Shown here piece by piece: positions 23,146 to 31,432 of a stretch of DNA of 35,662 nucleotides (within the stretch, counting starts at the first letter, position 1; every line of letters starts with the position of its first letter). Source of the DNA: JAXGTO01 sp040774885 (GTDB lineage Bacteria > Actinomycetota > Coriobacteriia > Coriobacteriales > Eggerthellaceae). The notes under the pieces were generated by a model. It did not search any database, had not been told where the DNA came from, and saw nothing but the letters and a program-made list of their open reading frames with translations. The translations under genes and the position numbers were made by a program. The stretch is from assembly GCA_040774885.1 (NCBI GenBank), contig JAXGTO010000026.1, positions 1 to 35,662 of the forward strand. The letters run 5' to 3'.

Positions 23146-24417
23146 ATGGAAAAAGAAAAGGTCGTACTCGCATATTCTGGAGGCCTCGACACCTCCGTTT
23201 GCATCAAGTGGCTCATGGATGAAAAGAACTTCGACGTCATCGCCATCATCGGCGAGGTGGGGCAGGAGCACGACGGGCTCGAAAAGGTCCGTCAAAAAGC
23301 GCTCCGCACCGGGGCCGTCGATGCCATCGTGGTGGATTTGCGTCAGGATTTCGCCGACGAATACCTGCGCGCCGCCTTGGCAGCCAACGCGCTCTACGAA
23401 AACAAATATCCATTGGTCTCCGCTCTTTCGCGTCCGGCCATTTCCAAGCATCTGGTGGATGCGGCCCATCGCTTCAACGCTTCCTATATCGCCCATGGAT
23501 GCACGGCCAAGGGCAATGACCAGGTGCGCTTCGAAACCAGCATCGCCATGCTCGATCCCGATATCTCCATCATCGCCCCGGTGCGCGAATGGGACCTCAA
23601 GACACGCGCCGAAGAAATGGACTATGCCAAAGAACACGGCGTCGAGGTTCCCACCACCAAGGCCTCCCCGTATTCCATCGATGACAATCTGTGGGGCCGC
23701 GCCATCGAATGCGGCGTCTTGGAAGACCCGTGGAACGAACCGCCCGAGGATATCTACACCATGACAGTGTCTCCCCAGGACGCTCCGGATAAGCCGGAAT
23801 ACGTCGACATCCAGTTCTCGCGCGGCGTTCCCTTCTCGCTCAATGGCCAGCAAATGAGCTTTCTGGGCGTCATCGCCGAACTCAACCGCATCGCCGGCGC
23901 AAACGGATATGGGCGCATCGACATGGTTGAGAACCGCCTGGTGGGCGTTAAGAGCCGCGAATGCTATGAAGCGCCGGCCGCTCTCGCGCTCATACAGGCC
24001 CACAAAGCACTCGAGGATCTGTGCCTTGAGCGCGAGGTGCTCCATCACAAGCTGGCCATCGAGCAGGAATGGGCCGACGCGGTGTATCGCGGTCAGTGGT
24101 TCAGCCCGCTCAAAGAAGCGTTCGATGCGTTCATGGCCTCCACCCAGCGTTGCTTGATGGGAACGGTCCGCATCAAGTTCTACAAGGGTTCATGCACGGT
24201 GGTGGGGCGCAAGAGCGCGTACTCGCTCTACGATTACGGTCTGGCCACCTACGATGCCGATGACAGCTTCGACCATCAGGCCGCAGCGGGCTTCATCGAG
24301 CTCTACGGCCTTCCCACCAAGGTGTGGGCGGCCAACCGCCGCAAAGAAGGTGCTCCCGCCGAACTCTTCGATATCGAAGATCAGGTCGGGCCGCTCACCA
24401 AGGGCAAATACGAATAG
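23146..24417 (+). CDS. argG: Argininosuccinate synthase
   Basis: ArgG (423 aa) joins citrulline and aspartate with ATP. The N-terminal ATP pyrophosphatase loop is LAYSGGLDTSVC (8-19). YIAHGCTAKGNDQVRFE and VGVKSRECYEAPAA are further family motifs. Length is in the normal range. A purine-rich AAGGAAGGCGGA stretch precedes the ATG, with GGCGGA about 6 nt away. argH follows after 27 nt. Because argF is missing from the block, citrulline must come from a carbamoyltransferase encoded elsewhere or from another source. Confidence 0.97.
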   Translation: MEKEKVVLAYSGGLDTSVCIKWLMDEKNFDVIAIIGEVGQEHDGLEKVRQKALRTGAVDAIVVDLRQDFADEYLRAALAANALYENKYPLVSALSRPAISKHLVDAAHRFNASYIAHGCTAKGNDQVRFETSIAMLDPDISIIAPVREWDLKTRAEEMDYAKEHGVEVPTTKASPYSIDDNLWGRAIECGVLEDPWNEPPEDIYTMTVSPQDAPDKPEYVDIQFSRGVPFSLNGQQMSFLGVIAELNRIAGANGYGRIDMVENRLVGVKSRECYEAPAALALIQAHKALEDLCLEREVLHHKLAIEQEWADAVYRGQWFSPLKEAFDAFMASTQRCLMGTVRIKFYKGSCTVVGRKSAYSLYDYGLATYDADDSFDHQAAAGFIELYGLPTKVWAANRRKEGAPAELFDIEDQVGPLTKGKYE

Positions 24418-24444
24418 TCGCGCATAGGGGCGAAAGGAAATTCG

Positions 24445-25842
24445 ATGGCACTTTGGTCAGGGAGATTCGAAGAAGGGGTGAGCGAATTCACCCAGCGGTT
24501 CGGGGCATCGTTGCCCGTTGACAAGGCGCTCTACGCTCAAGACATCGCCGGATCGCGCGCCCATGCCCGCATGCTCGCGGCCCAGGGCATCATCTCGCAC
24601 GATGATGCCCGGGCCATCGATGAGGGCCTGGCGGATATCTTGGACGAGATCGAGCGCGGTGAGTTCGCTTTCGACATCGACGATGAAGACATCCACATGT
24701 CCATCGAGCGCGTGCTCACCGACCGCATCGGTGCGGCGGGTGCGCGTCTTCATACCGGCCGCAGCCGCAATGACCAGGTGGCCACCGATACCCGTCTGTA
24801 TGCAAAGCACCTCTGCGGGCAGCTGATGGAAGCGAACCTCGGGGTGCGCGAAGCGCTCATCGCGGCGGCCCAGGATAACGAAAGCGTCATCCTTCCCGGT
24901 TACACGCATATGCAGCACGCCCAACCCGTCACGCTGGCCCATCACCTGCTGGCGTATTCATGGATGCTCGCACGCGATTTCACTCGGCTTTGCGCCGCCC
25001 GCGATGCGGCGGATGCCAGCCCGTTGGGTGCGGCGGCGCTTGCAGGAACCACCTATCCGCTCGATCGGCAGATGACAGCTGAAGAACTCGGGTTTTCGCG
25101 CGTCATCCCCAATTCGCTCGATGCCGTATCCGACCGCGATTTCCTGCTCGATCTCGATTATGCCTGCAGCGTGTCCATGGTCCATCTGTCACGGCTGTGC
25201 GAAGAACTCGTGCTCTGGTCAACTTCGGAATTCGGCTTCATCACGTTATCCGATGCGTGGTCCACAGGGTCGTCCATCATGCCTCAGAAGAAGAATCCCG
25301 ATTTCGCGGAACTGGTGCGGGGCAAGACGGGTCGTGTCGTGGGTGATTTGATGGGTCTGCTCACCACCATGAAAGCGCTTCCGCTGGCCTACAACAAAGA
25401 TATGCAGGAAGATAAAGCGGGTGCGCTCGATGCAGCCGTCACCCTGCACGATTGCCTGGTGTGCGTTGCCGGTATGGTGTCCACGTTGACGGTGCATCCG
25501 GAAGCGATGATGGCGCAAGCGCGAAAAGGCCACCTGGCTGCCACCGATGTGGCCGACTACCTGGCAAAGAAGGGCATGCCGTTTCGACAGGCCCATGAGG
25601 TGGTGGGGCATCTGGTTCTCGCATGCGAAAAGCGCGGATGCAATCTCGATGACCTCTCGTTGGCGGATTTCAAAGAGGCAAGCGACCTGTTCGACGAGGA
25701 TATCGTGGCGGCTCTGGACATCCCGGCAATCGTCGCGGCGCGCACTACCGAGGGCGGCACGGGTCGAAGCGCGGTGGAAACGCAGTTCAAGCAGGCGCAA
25801 GCGGCACTGTCAGATGACCGCGAACGGATGCTCGTCGGGTAA
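24445..25842 (+). CDS. argH: Argininosuccinate lyase
   Basis: ArgH (465 aa) splits argininosuccinate into arginine and fumarate, the last step. It belongs to the fumarase/aspartase superfamily: LHTGRSRNDQVATD (102-115), GYTHMQHAQP with His158, and the signature GSSIMPQKKNPD (275-286) with the flexible-loop catalytic Ser. GAAAGGAAA lies about 5 nt before the ATG. It ends the arginine block; the next gene has its own candidate promoter. Confidence 0.97.
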   Translation: MALWSGRFEEGVSEFTQRFGASLPVDKALYAQDIAGSRAHARMLAAQGIISHDDARAIDEGLADILDEIERGEFAFDIDDEDIHMSIERVLTDRIGAAGARLHTGRSRNDQVATDTRLYAKHLCGQLMEANLGVREALIAAAQDNESVILPGYTHMQHAQPVTLAHHLLAYSWMLARDFTRLCAARDAADASPLGAAALAGTTYPLDRQMTAEELGFSRVIPNSLDAVSDRDFLLDLDYACSVSMVHLSRLCEELVLWSTSEFGFITLSDAWSTGSSIMPQKKNPDFAELVRGKTGRVVGDLMGLLTTMKALPLAYNKDMQEDKAGALDAAVTLHDCLVCVAGMVSTLTVHPEAMMAQARKGHLAATDVADYLAKKGMPFRQAHEVVGHLVLACEKRGCNLDDLSLADFKEASDLFDEDIVAALDIPAIVAARTTEGGTGRSAVETQFKQAQAALSDDRERMLVG

Positions 25843-25861
25843 GGTAACAAACTTATGTACT

Positions 25862-25892
25862 TTGCCGCCATGCACCATCCCAATGATAAAAT
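25862..25892 (+). promoter_or_regulatory. Candidate promoter of the penicillin-binding protein gene
   Basis: TTGCCG (25862-25867) is followed after 17 nt by GATAAA; overlapping it, TGaTAAAAT (25884-25892) fits an extended -10. It lies 25-55 nt before the gene start, between argH and the PBP gene. Confidence 0.45.
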
Positions 25893-25916
25893 GAGCGGCG
25901 ATTTCTTGGAGGTTGC

Positions 25917-28148
25917 ATGGCATCACGCGCTTTAAAAAAAAGATTGGGAACGCGCAACAAGCGCCGTTTCGTCCCCGTCCTCATGGTTCTCACGGTTCTC
26001 GTGGCCATCTGCGCCGCCGGCGGTTATGCCGCATGGTCGATATGCGACTCGTGGCTTCAAGACCTGCCTGATTACCAGGATGCTTCTTCGTATAACCTGG
26101 CTCAGAAGACCCGCGTCTATGCCAGTGACGGCACCACGCTCCTTGCCGAGTTCTACCTTGAAGATCGCGAGCCGGTAAGCAGCCTCGACGATATCAGCGA
26201 TTATGTCACCGAGGGCACCGTCGCCACCGAAGACGAACGCTACTATGAGCACGGCGGAGTCGATGTTTACGGCATCGCCCGTGCCGTGGTGGTCAATTTC
26301 ACCGGCGGTTCGCGCGAAGGCGCCTCCACCATCACCCAGCAGTTCGTGCGCAATACCGTTTTGTCCGACGAAGCGGGCGAGTCCACCATCAAGCGCAAGG
26401 TGCGAGAAGCTTATATTTCCGTCAAGCTCGAGGAAACGTATTCCAAAGACGAAATCCTCCTCATGTACCTCAATACCATCAACTATGGCTCGGGTGCCTA
26501 TGGCATCCAGGCCGCGTCGCTCAAATATTTCAGCAAAGACGCCAAAGACCTCACGTTGGCAGAGTCCGCGACGCTCGTCGCCATTCCCAATTCGCCGACG
26601 AACTACAATCCCATTGACAATCCGGACAATTGCCTTGAGCGCCGCAACCTCGTTTTAGACCGCATGTTGTCAAACGGCTATATCACCCAAGAGGAACACG
26701 ATGCAGCCCAAGCGGAGCCGCTCGGACTCAATGTACAGCAATCGCAGACTTCCGACGGCATCTATGCTTACCCGTATTTCACCAGCTACGTGCGGGACTG
26801 GCTGCTCGACAATTATTCCGAAGCCGAGGTGTTCAAAGGCGGCCTCGCCGTCACCACCACCCTCGACGTCAATGCCCAGAATGCAGCCGAGACCGCTTGT
26901 CGCAACAAAGAAGCAACGATGGATAGCGATATCGAAGTGGCCATGGTGGCCACCGATCCCAATACCGGATATATAAAAGCGCTGGTAGGGGGCAAGGATT
27001 ACTACACCGACGAGTATAATCTCGCCACCCAAGCCACCCGACAACCAGGTTCCTCGTTCAAGACGTTCACGTTGGCGGCGGCTATCGAAGACGGGATCGA
27101 TCCCAACAACACCACGGTTAATTGTTCATCTACAGCGACCATCGACAACTGGACGGTAGAAAACTACGATCAGACCAATTACGGCACGCGTTCGATCGCC
27201 AGCGCCTTTGCCGTTTCATCCAATACCGGATTTGCGCGCCTCTGTTCCGTCATCGGTCCGCAGAAGGTTGTCGATGAAGCCCATAAACTGGGAATCGAGA
27301 GCGATCTGAATGCCGTTCCCTCCATTACCTTGGGCTCGCAGGGTGTCACTGTGCGCGAAATGTGCCAAGCGTACGGAACCATTGCCACAGGCGGTGTTCA
27401 GCATGATGCCATCGCCGTAGAAAAGATCGTCGACTCAAATGGCAAATCCATCTACCAGGCCGACACCACCGGCACGAGGGTCATTACCGAAGAGGTCGCC
27501 AAAGCCTGCGAGAACGTTATGGAAGGCGTGCTCACCTACGGGTCCGGCACCGAAGCTCGGTTGACCAACGGCCAAACTGCCGCCGGCAAGACCGGCACGT
27601 CTGAGAGTTTCCGCGACAGTTGGTTCTGCGGCATCACGCCGTCGTGGTCCGTGGCTATATGGATGGGTGCCCGTGAAGAGCGGACCATGTCCTCGTATTA
27701 CACTGCGCCCAGCGTGTTCAAGGAATTCGTGACCAATATGATGGGGACGAACCCCACTATCGAGTCATTCCCCATGTCCAATGCCGTCAATCCCACATAC
27801 CGCACGCTCACCAATGCGGAATTGACCACCTTGGGAGGTTACTCCACTTCGGGCTCAAGCAGTTCCAGCGGATACAACAACTACAGTTCTTCCAATGGAT
27901 ATAACAGCTACGATTACAACTACGGCTACAATTCCTCGGGAACCGACAGCACGTACAGCAATTCTGGGACCTCATCCGGCAGCAGCACGAGCTCGACTGG
28001 ATCCACCAGCACCGGCACCACGGGAACGGGCACCACGGGTACGGGAACCGGAACCGGAACCGGAACCACGGGGACCGGCACTACCGGCACGGGCACTACC
28101 GGCACCGGCACCACAGGAACCGGAACCACCGGAACAGGTACCGGATAG
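25917..28148 (+). CDS. Class A penicillin-binding protein (bifunctional)
   Basis: A 743-aa membrane-anchored peptidoglycan synthase. A short basic cytoplasmic end and one helix (~18-40) precede the GT51 transglycosylase domain: catalytic Glu105 in ATEDERYYEHGGVD, then EGASTITQQFVRN (134-146). The transpeptidase domain carries the penicillin-binding triad SSFK (Ser379-Lys382), SSN (434-436) and KTG (558-560). All three are intact, so both activities are expected outside the membrane. Residues ~640-695 are rich in Ser, Tyr, Asn and Gly, and 699-743 are almost pure Thr-Gly repeats, a low-complexity tail probably threading through or attached to the wall. GGAGG lies 5 nt before the ATG. A lipoprotein gene follows after 37 nt. 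Confidence 0.96.
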   Translation: MASRALKKRLGTRNKRRFVPVLMVLTVLVAICAAGGYAAWSICDSWLQDLPDYQDASSYNLAQKTRVYASDGTTLLAEFYLEDREPVSSLDDISDYVTEGTVATEDERYYEHGGVDVYGIARAVVVNFTGGSREGASTITQQFVRNTVLSDEAGESTIKRKVREAYISVKLEETYSKDEILLMYLNTINYGSGAYGIQAASLKYFSKDAKDLTLAESATLVAIPNSPTNYNPIDNPDNCLERRNLVLDRMLSNGYITQEEHDAAQAEPLGLNVQQSQTSDGIYAYPYFTSYVRDWLLDNYSEAEVFKGGLAVTTTLDVNAQNAAETACRNKEATMDSDIEVAMVATDPNTGYIKALVGGKDYYTDEYNLATQATRQPGSSFKTFTLAAAIEDGIDPNNTTVNCSSTATIDNWTVENYDQTNYGTRSIASAFAVSSNTGFARLCSVIGPQKVVDEAHKLGIESDLNAVPSITLGSQGVTVREMCQAYGTIATGGVQHDAIAVEKIVDSNGKSIYQADTTGTRVITEEVAKACENVMEGVLTYGSGTEARLTNGQTAAGKTGTSESFRDSWFCGITPSWSVAIWMGAREERTMSSYYTAPSVFKEFVTNMMGTNPTIESFPMSNAVNPTYRTLTNAELTTLGGYSTSGSSSSSGYNNYSSSNGYNSYDYNYGYNSSGTDSTYSNSGTSSGSSTSSTGSTSTGTTGTGTTGTGTGTGTGTTGTGTTGTGTTGTGTTGTGTTGTGTG
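28011..28145 (+). repeat. Thr-Gly codon repeat in the PBP 3' end
   Basis: About 135 bp of imperfect repeats with units such as ACCGGC, ACCACG and GGAACC encode (T)TGTG repeats in frame to the stop. Synonymous codons vary between units (ACC/ACG/ACT/ACA, GGC/GGA/GGG/GGT), so protein-level selection is more likely than recent slippage alone. Length variation between strains is expected. Confidence 0.9.
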
Positions 28149-28185
28149 CCCCATACTTCATCATGCGAAAGGCTGAACCCACACT

Positions 28186-28695
28186 ATGAGCACCGCATTC
28201 CGAAAAATCACCTTGGTCTTCTGCGCCGCCATCATGGCCTTCGTCGTTGCCGGTTGCACTTCCAGCACTGCGACGACATCGACGCAGACCGATGACGCTG
28301 CCAGCCAGAATCGTCAATACATGTCCCAACTCAACCAGCAGTCGAGTGATTTGCAGACGGCGCTCCAGAGCTTCTCCGACGCAGTCGCCCAAAACGACCT
28401 TGTCACCATGAACGCTCAGATGACCGAGGTCGACAAAGTGGTTGACAGCGTCAAGAACACGCCGGCCACCGACGACCTGCAAGAAGTCAAAGACAAGTAC
28501 GTCGACGGTCTGTGCACCACCGATGACGCCCTGAAGGCGTACGTTACCTTGTTCGAAGACGTCCAAGCGGGAACGGTCGACCAAGACACTTACGACAGCC
28601 GCTTGACGCAAATCCAACAGTCCTATGATGACGGCATCTCGAAGCTCAGCGATGCCGACGCCGCTGTCAAGGAGAAATCAGGGTCCGACCAGTAG
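28186..28695 (+). CDS. Small lipoprotein of unknown function (169 aa)
   Basis: A type II signal peptide ends in FVVAGC with the lipidated Cys at 24, so the protein should be anchored on the outer face of the membrane. After a Ser/Thr-rich linker, the mature part (~40-165) looks fully helical and rich in Gln, Asp and Val (NRQYMSQLNQQSSDLQTAL, VDQDTYDSRLTQIQQSYDDG), suggesting a helical bundle or coiled coil. I do not recognise the family. It follows the penicillin-binding protein by 37 nt and probably shares its transcript, which suggests a role at the cell wall. A perfect terminator follows. The ribosome site (GAAAGG) is distant from the ATG. Confidence 0.85.
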   Translation: MSTAFRKITLVFCAAIMAFVVAGCTSSTATTSTQTDDAASQNRQYMSQLNQQSSDLQTALQSFSDAVAQNDLVTMNAQMTEVDKVVDSVKNTPATDDLQEVKDKYVDGLCTTDDALKAYVTLFEDVQAGTVDQDTYDSRLTQIQQSYDDGISKLSDADAAVKEKSGSDQ

Positions 28696-28725
28696 GTCCC
28701 CGTGCAATTCCTTCCCGATCATCTC

Positions 28726-28760
28726 GGAGCATCGCGCAACCTCGCGATGCTCCTCGTTTT
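28726..28760 (+). terminator. Rho-independent terminator after the lipoprotein gene
   Basis: GGAGCATCGCG (28726-28736) pairs perfectly with CGCGATGCTCC (28743-28753) around CAACCT, followed by TCGTTTT. It ends only 14 nt before the next start codon. Confidence 0.9.
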
Positions 28761-28774
28761 GCAAAGGCAATCCC

Positions 28775-31249
28775 ATGGCCCACGATGCAAGCACTTCTGA
28801 ATCCGCTTCCAAACCGCGCGCGGTAGAACTGCTCGCGCCCGCCGGCAACGAAGTCTGCCTGCATGCTGCGGTTCGCGCCGGCGCCGATGCCGTGTATCTG
28901 GGCGTCGACCGGTTCAATGCGCGCGAAGGTGCAGACAACTTCACCCTCGACAGCCTGCAGGCCGCATGCGACTACGCGCATTTGCGCGGCGCGAAAATCT
29001 ATCTCACGGCCAACACGATGGTTCTGCCCGACGAAACCGATGCGATGCTCGAACTGATGCGTCAGGCGTATCGTCGCGGTGTCGATGCCTTCATCGTGCA
29101 AGACGTGGGCGTTGCGGCCCAACTCAAGCGCATCCTCCCTCAGGCGCGGCTGCATATCTCCACGCAGATGAACACTCATTCTGCGGCGGGAATCGAAGCC
29201 GCATCCCAGCTGGGTGCCGATCGCGTCACCTTGGCGCGCGAGGTGTCGGTGGAAGAAATCGCCCATCTTTCCCGCATTGCGGACGAATACGGCATGGAAG
29301 TCGAGACGTTCGCCCATGGCGCTTTGTGCATCTGCTATTCGGGCCAGTGCCTCATGAGTTCCCTTGTCGGCGGTCGCAGTGCCAATCGGGGCCGTTGCGC
29401 GCAAGCGTGCCGTTTGCCCTACACCCTTCACAACGCTGCCCAGCGCAAGCCGCTCGATGCCGCCGGCGATCATCTGCTTTCCCCCAAAGACCTGTGCTCG
29501 GTCGACCTTTTGCCTCAGTTGGTGGAAGCAGGGGTGAGTTCCCTCAAGATAGAGGGACGCATGAAGTCGCCTGAATACGTTTCTGCCGTGGTGGGCGTGT
29601 ATCGTCAGGTACTCGACCGGGTTCTTGCCGCGTCTGGGTCGAAATCCTCCACTGCCGCAGCTCCCACCGACGAGGAGCGCCATATCCTATCCGAAGCGTT
29701 TTCGCGCGGGTTCACCACTGCTTATCTGGAAGGGAAATCCGGCAACGACATCATGAGCTACGGGCGTCCCAACAACCGCGGGGTGCTTGCCGGCCGCGTC
29801 ACCCGCTGCGACAAGGGCCTGGTCTTCATCCGTCCAGAGCTGGATTTGCAAACCGGCGACGTGTTGGAATTCTGGACCAATCGGGGGCATTTCGCCCATA
29901 CCCTCCATGACTTCGATGTTTCTTCAGACGGTTCGATGTCGTTTGCCGTAGACAAGCGCGTGGGCCCGGGCGATCGGGTGTTCCGTGTTCGCAGTGCTGC
30001 CGCGGCATTCCATGACGACCCCGAGCTTCCCGCCGTGGAAACGACGGCCGCGGTGCGTCTGCGCATCGGACAGCCTCTCCTCTGCACGCTCAGCGCTCAG
30101 GGCGTGCAAGTTGAAGCGAGCGGCCCTGTGGTAGAAGCCGCCCGTACCAAAGCTGTCACGCCCGCTGAAGTGGAAGAGCACATCGCCCGTTTCGGCGGCA
30201 CTCCGTTTTCGGCTGCTTGCGTCGATGTCGAATTGGATGAAGGCGTCGGAATCGGGTTCTCGCAGCTCCATAAAGTGCGCTCAACGGCCGTCGAGCTTTT
30301 GCAGAAGCGACTGCTTGCCCCTTGGCACGATCGGACCGTGCCGCGCAGTCCCGATTCCCCGCACGCCGACCGTCCCCGCCAAAAGGGCTGCCAGGTGGTG
30401 GCTCTCGTGGCCAATCCCGCTTGTGCGCGGGCTGCGCGCAAGGCGGGCGTCGATGCCGTGTTCGCCTCCGCACTCAATTACAAGCGGGGCCAGGCGCAGG
30501 TTGCCGGCCAGCTGTCGCAGACCGTCGCCCAGGCGGGCTATCCCAATCGCACGCTCGTCGCGCTGCCGGCTATCGACCACGATCCCATAGAAGGTACGCG
30601 CGAACAACGCTTCGCCTTCAATCCGTGGGAATACGTCAAGTCGGGCAAGCCGGTCATCGCCGCCAACATGGGCCAGGTCGTTCGTGCTGCCGAAGAAGGC
30701 GCGCTCGTAGAAGCCGGATCTCAGATTCCCATAGCCAACGCCCTCACCTTGCAGCAGCTGGCCGATTGGGGCGTCCAGCGCGCTTGGGTTTCCCCCGAGC
30801 TTACCCTCGGACAGATACAGCGTCTGGGCGAAGAGGCTCCGCTTCCCCTCGGCATCACGGTTTCCGGTGCCGCCGAACTCATGGTCACCGAACATTGCCT
30901 TCTTATGAGCCAAGGCCCCTGCGATCGCAATTGCACCGAATGCGCTCGTCGCAAAAGCCCTCATTTCCTTGAGGACCGCAAGGACTTCCGCCTTCCCGTG
31001 GTCACCGATTGCTGCGGGCGAAGCCATCTCTACAATGCCGTTGCGCTCGATATCCTGCACACCGCCCCCGACCTAATAGCCTGCGGCATCGATTCTTTCA
31101 TGGTCGACGCCACGCTGCTCACGGTCGAGCAAACGTCCCAAGCCTGCGCTCGCGCCGTGCGCGCCCGCGACATCGCCCTCAAATCAGGCGATACGGTAAG
31201 CAAGGCGCAGGGAGCTACCACCGGTCAACTCTTTCGAGGCATCTCCTGA
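28775..31249 (+). CDS. U32 family peptidase-like protein (two U32 units, 824 aa)
   Basis: The N-terminal U32 domain contains ELLAPAGNEVCLHAAVRAGA (18-37), YLGVDRFNAR, the motif ETFAHGALCICYSGQC (177-192) and RSANRGRCAQACRLPY (201-216). Cys185, 192, 208 and 212 are the conserved set linked to an Fe-S cluster in this family. A middle DUF3656-like region and a second TIM-barrel-like half (VALVANPACARAARKAGVDAV) with a Cys-rich end (GPCDRNCTECARRK, VTDCCGRSH) follow. Close relatives (RlhA, TrhP) take part in prephenate-dependent hydroxylation of 23S rRNA or tRNA; others were called collagenases. A role in RNA modification is thus the likelier assignment. The ATG at 28775 has AAAGG 8 nt upstream. 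Confidence 0.88.
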   Translation: MAHDASTSESASKPRAVELLAPAGNEVCLHAAVRAGADAVYLGVDRFNAREGADNFTLDSLQAACDYAHLRGAKIYLTANTMVLPDETDAMLELMRQAYRRGVDAFIVQDVGVAAQLKRILPQARLHISTQMNTHSAAGIEAASQLGADRVTLAREVSVEEIAHLSRIADEYGMEVETFAHGALCICYSGQCLMSSLVGGRSANRGRCAQACRLPYTLHNAAQRKPLDAAGDHLLSPKDLCSVDLLPQLVEAGVSSLKIEGRMKSPEYVSAVVGVYRQVLDRVLAASGSKSSTAAAPTDEERHILSEAFSRGFTTAYLEGKSGNDIMSYGRPNNRGVLAGRVTRCDKGLVFIRPELDLQTGDVLEFWTNRGHFAHTLHDFDVSSDGSMSFAVDKRVGPGDRVFRVRSAAAAFHDDPELPAVETTAAVRLRIGQPLLCTLSAQGVQVEASGPVVEAARTKAVTPAEVEEHIARFGGTPFSAACVDVELDEGVGIGFSQLHKVRSTAVELLQKRLLAPWHDRTVPRSPDSPHADRPRQKGCQVVALVANPACARAARKAGVDAVFASALNYKRGQAQVAGQLSQTVAQAGYPNRTLVALPAIDHDPIEGTREQRFAFNPWEYVKSGKPVIAANMGQVVRAAEEGALVEAGSQIPIANALTLQQLADWGVQRAWVSPELTLGQIQRLGEEAPLPLGITVSGAAELMVTEHCLLMSQGPCDRNCTECARRKSPHFLEDRKDFRLPVVTDCCGRSHLYNAVALDILHTAPDLIACGIDSFMVDATLLTVEQTSQACARAVRARDIALKSGDTVSKAQGATTGQLFRGIS

Positions 31250-31250
31250 C

Positions 31251-31340
31251 GCTGTGGCGGGCGCTTCGACGCTCAGCGCTCCGGTCACGTATCCCGCATA
31301 CGCTCCCTGCGCGCTTCGGGCCGAACCGCTCCGCCACAGC
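31251..31340. repeat. 90-bp intergenic inverted-repeat element
   Basis: GCTGTGGCGG (31251-31260) is the exact inverted complement of CCGCCACAGC (31331-31340). It starts one base after the U32 gene stop. The sequence TGGCGGGCGCTTCGAC at its left end is repeated at 31356-31371, 101 bp downstream. Position, length and end sequences resemble the element at 11685-11772. It may act as a terminator. Confidence 0.65.
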
Positions 31341-31383
31341 GCCAGGAACCTGACATGGCGGGCGCTTCGACCGAACGAGGTCG

Positions 31384-31392
31384 TGTTACAAT
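31384..31392 (+). promoter_or_regulatory. Candidate tyrS promoter (extended -10)
   Basis: TGtTACAAT is a good extended -10 box. A weak -35 (TTCGAC, 31366-31371) is only 15 nt upstream. The predicted leader is short, about 35 nt; no T-box-like structure fits. Confidence 0.5.
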
Positions 31393-31432
31393 TTTTCGCC
31401 ATGAGGCATAACGCAGAATGAAAGGCAGCTCG

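Noticed and set aside
28011..28145. Possible CRISPR or tandem array
   Set aside because: The units are short (6-12 bp), without spacers, and encode an in-frame Thr-Gly tail.
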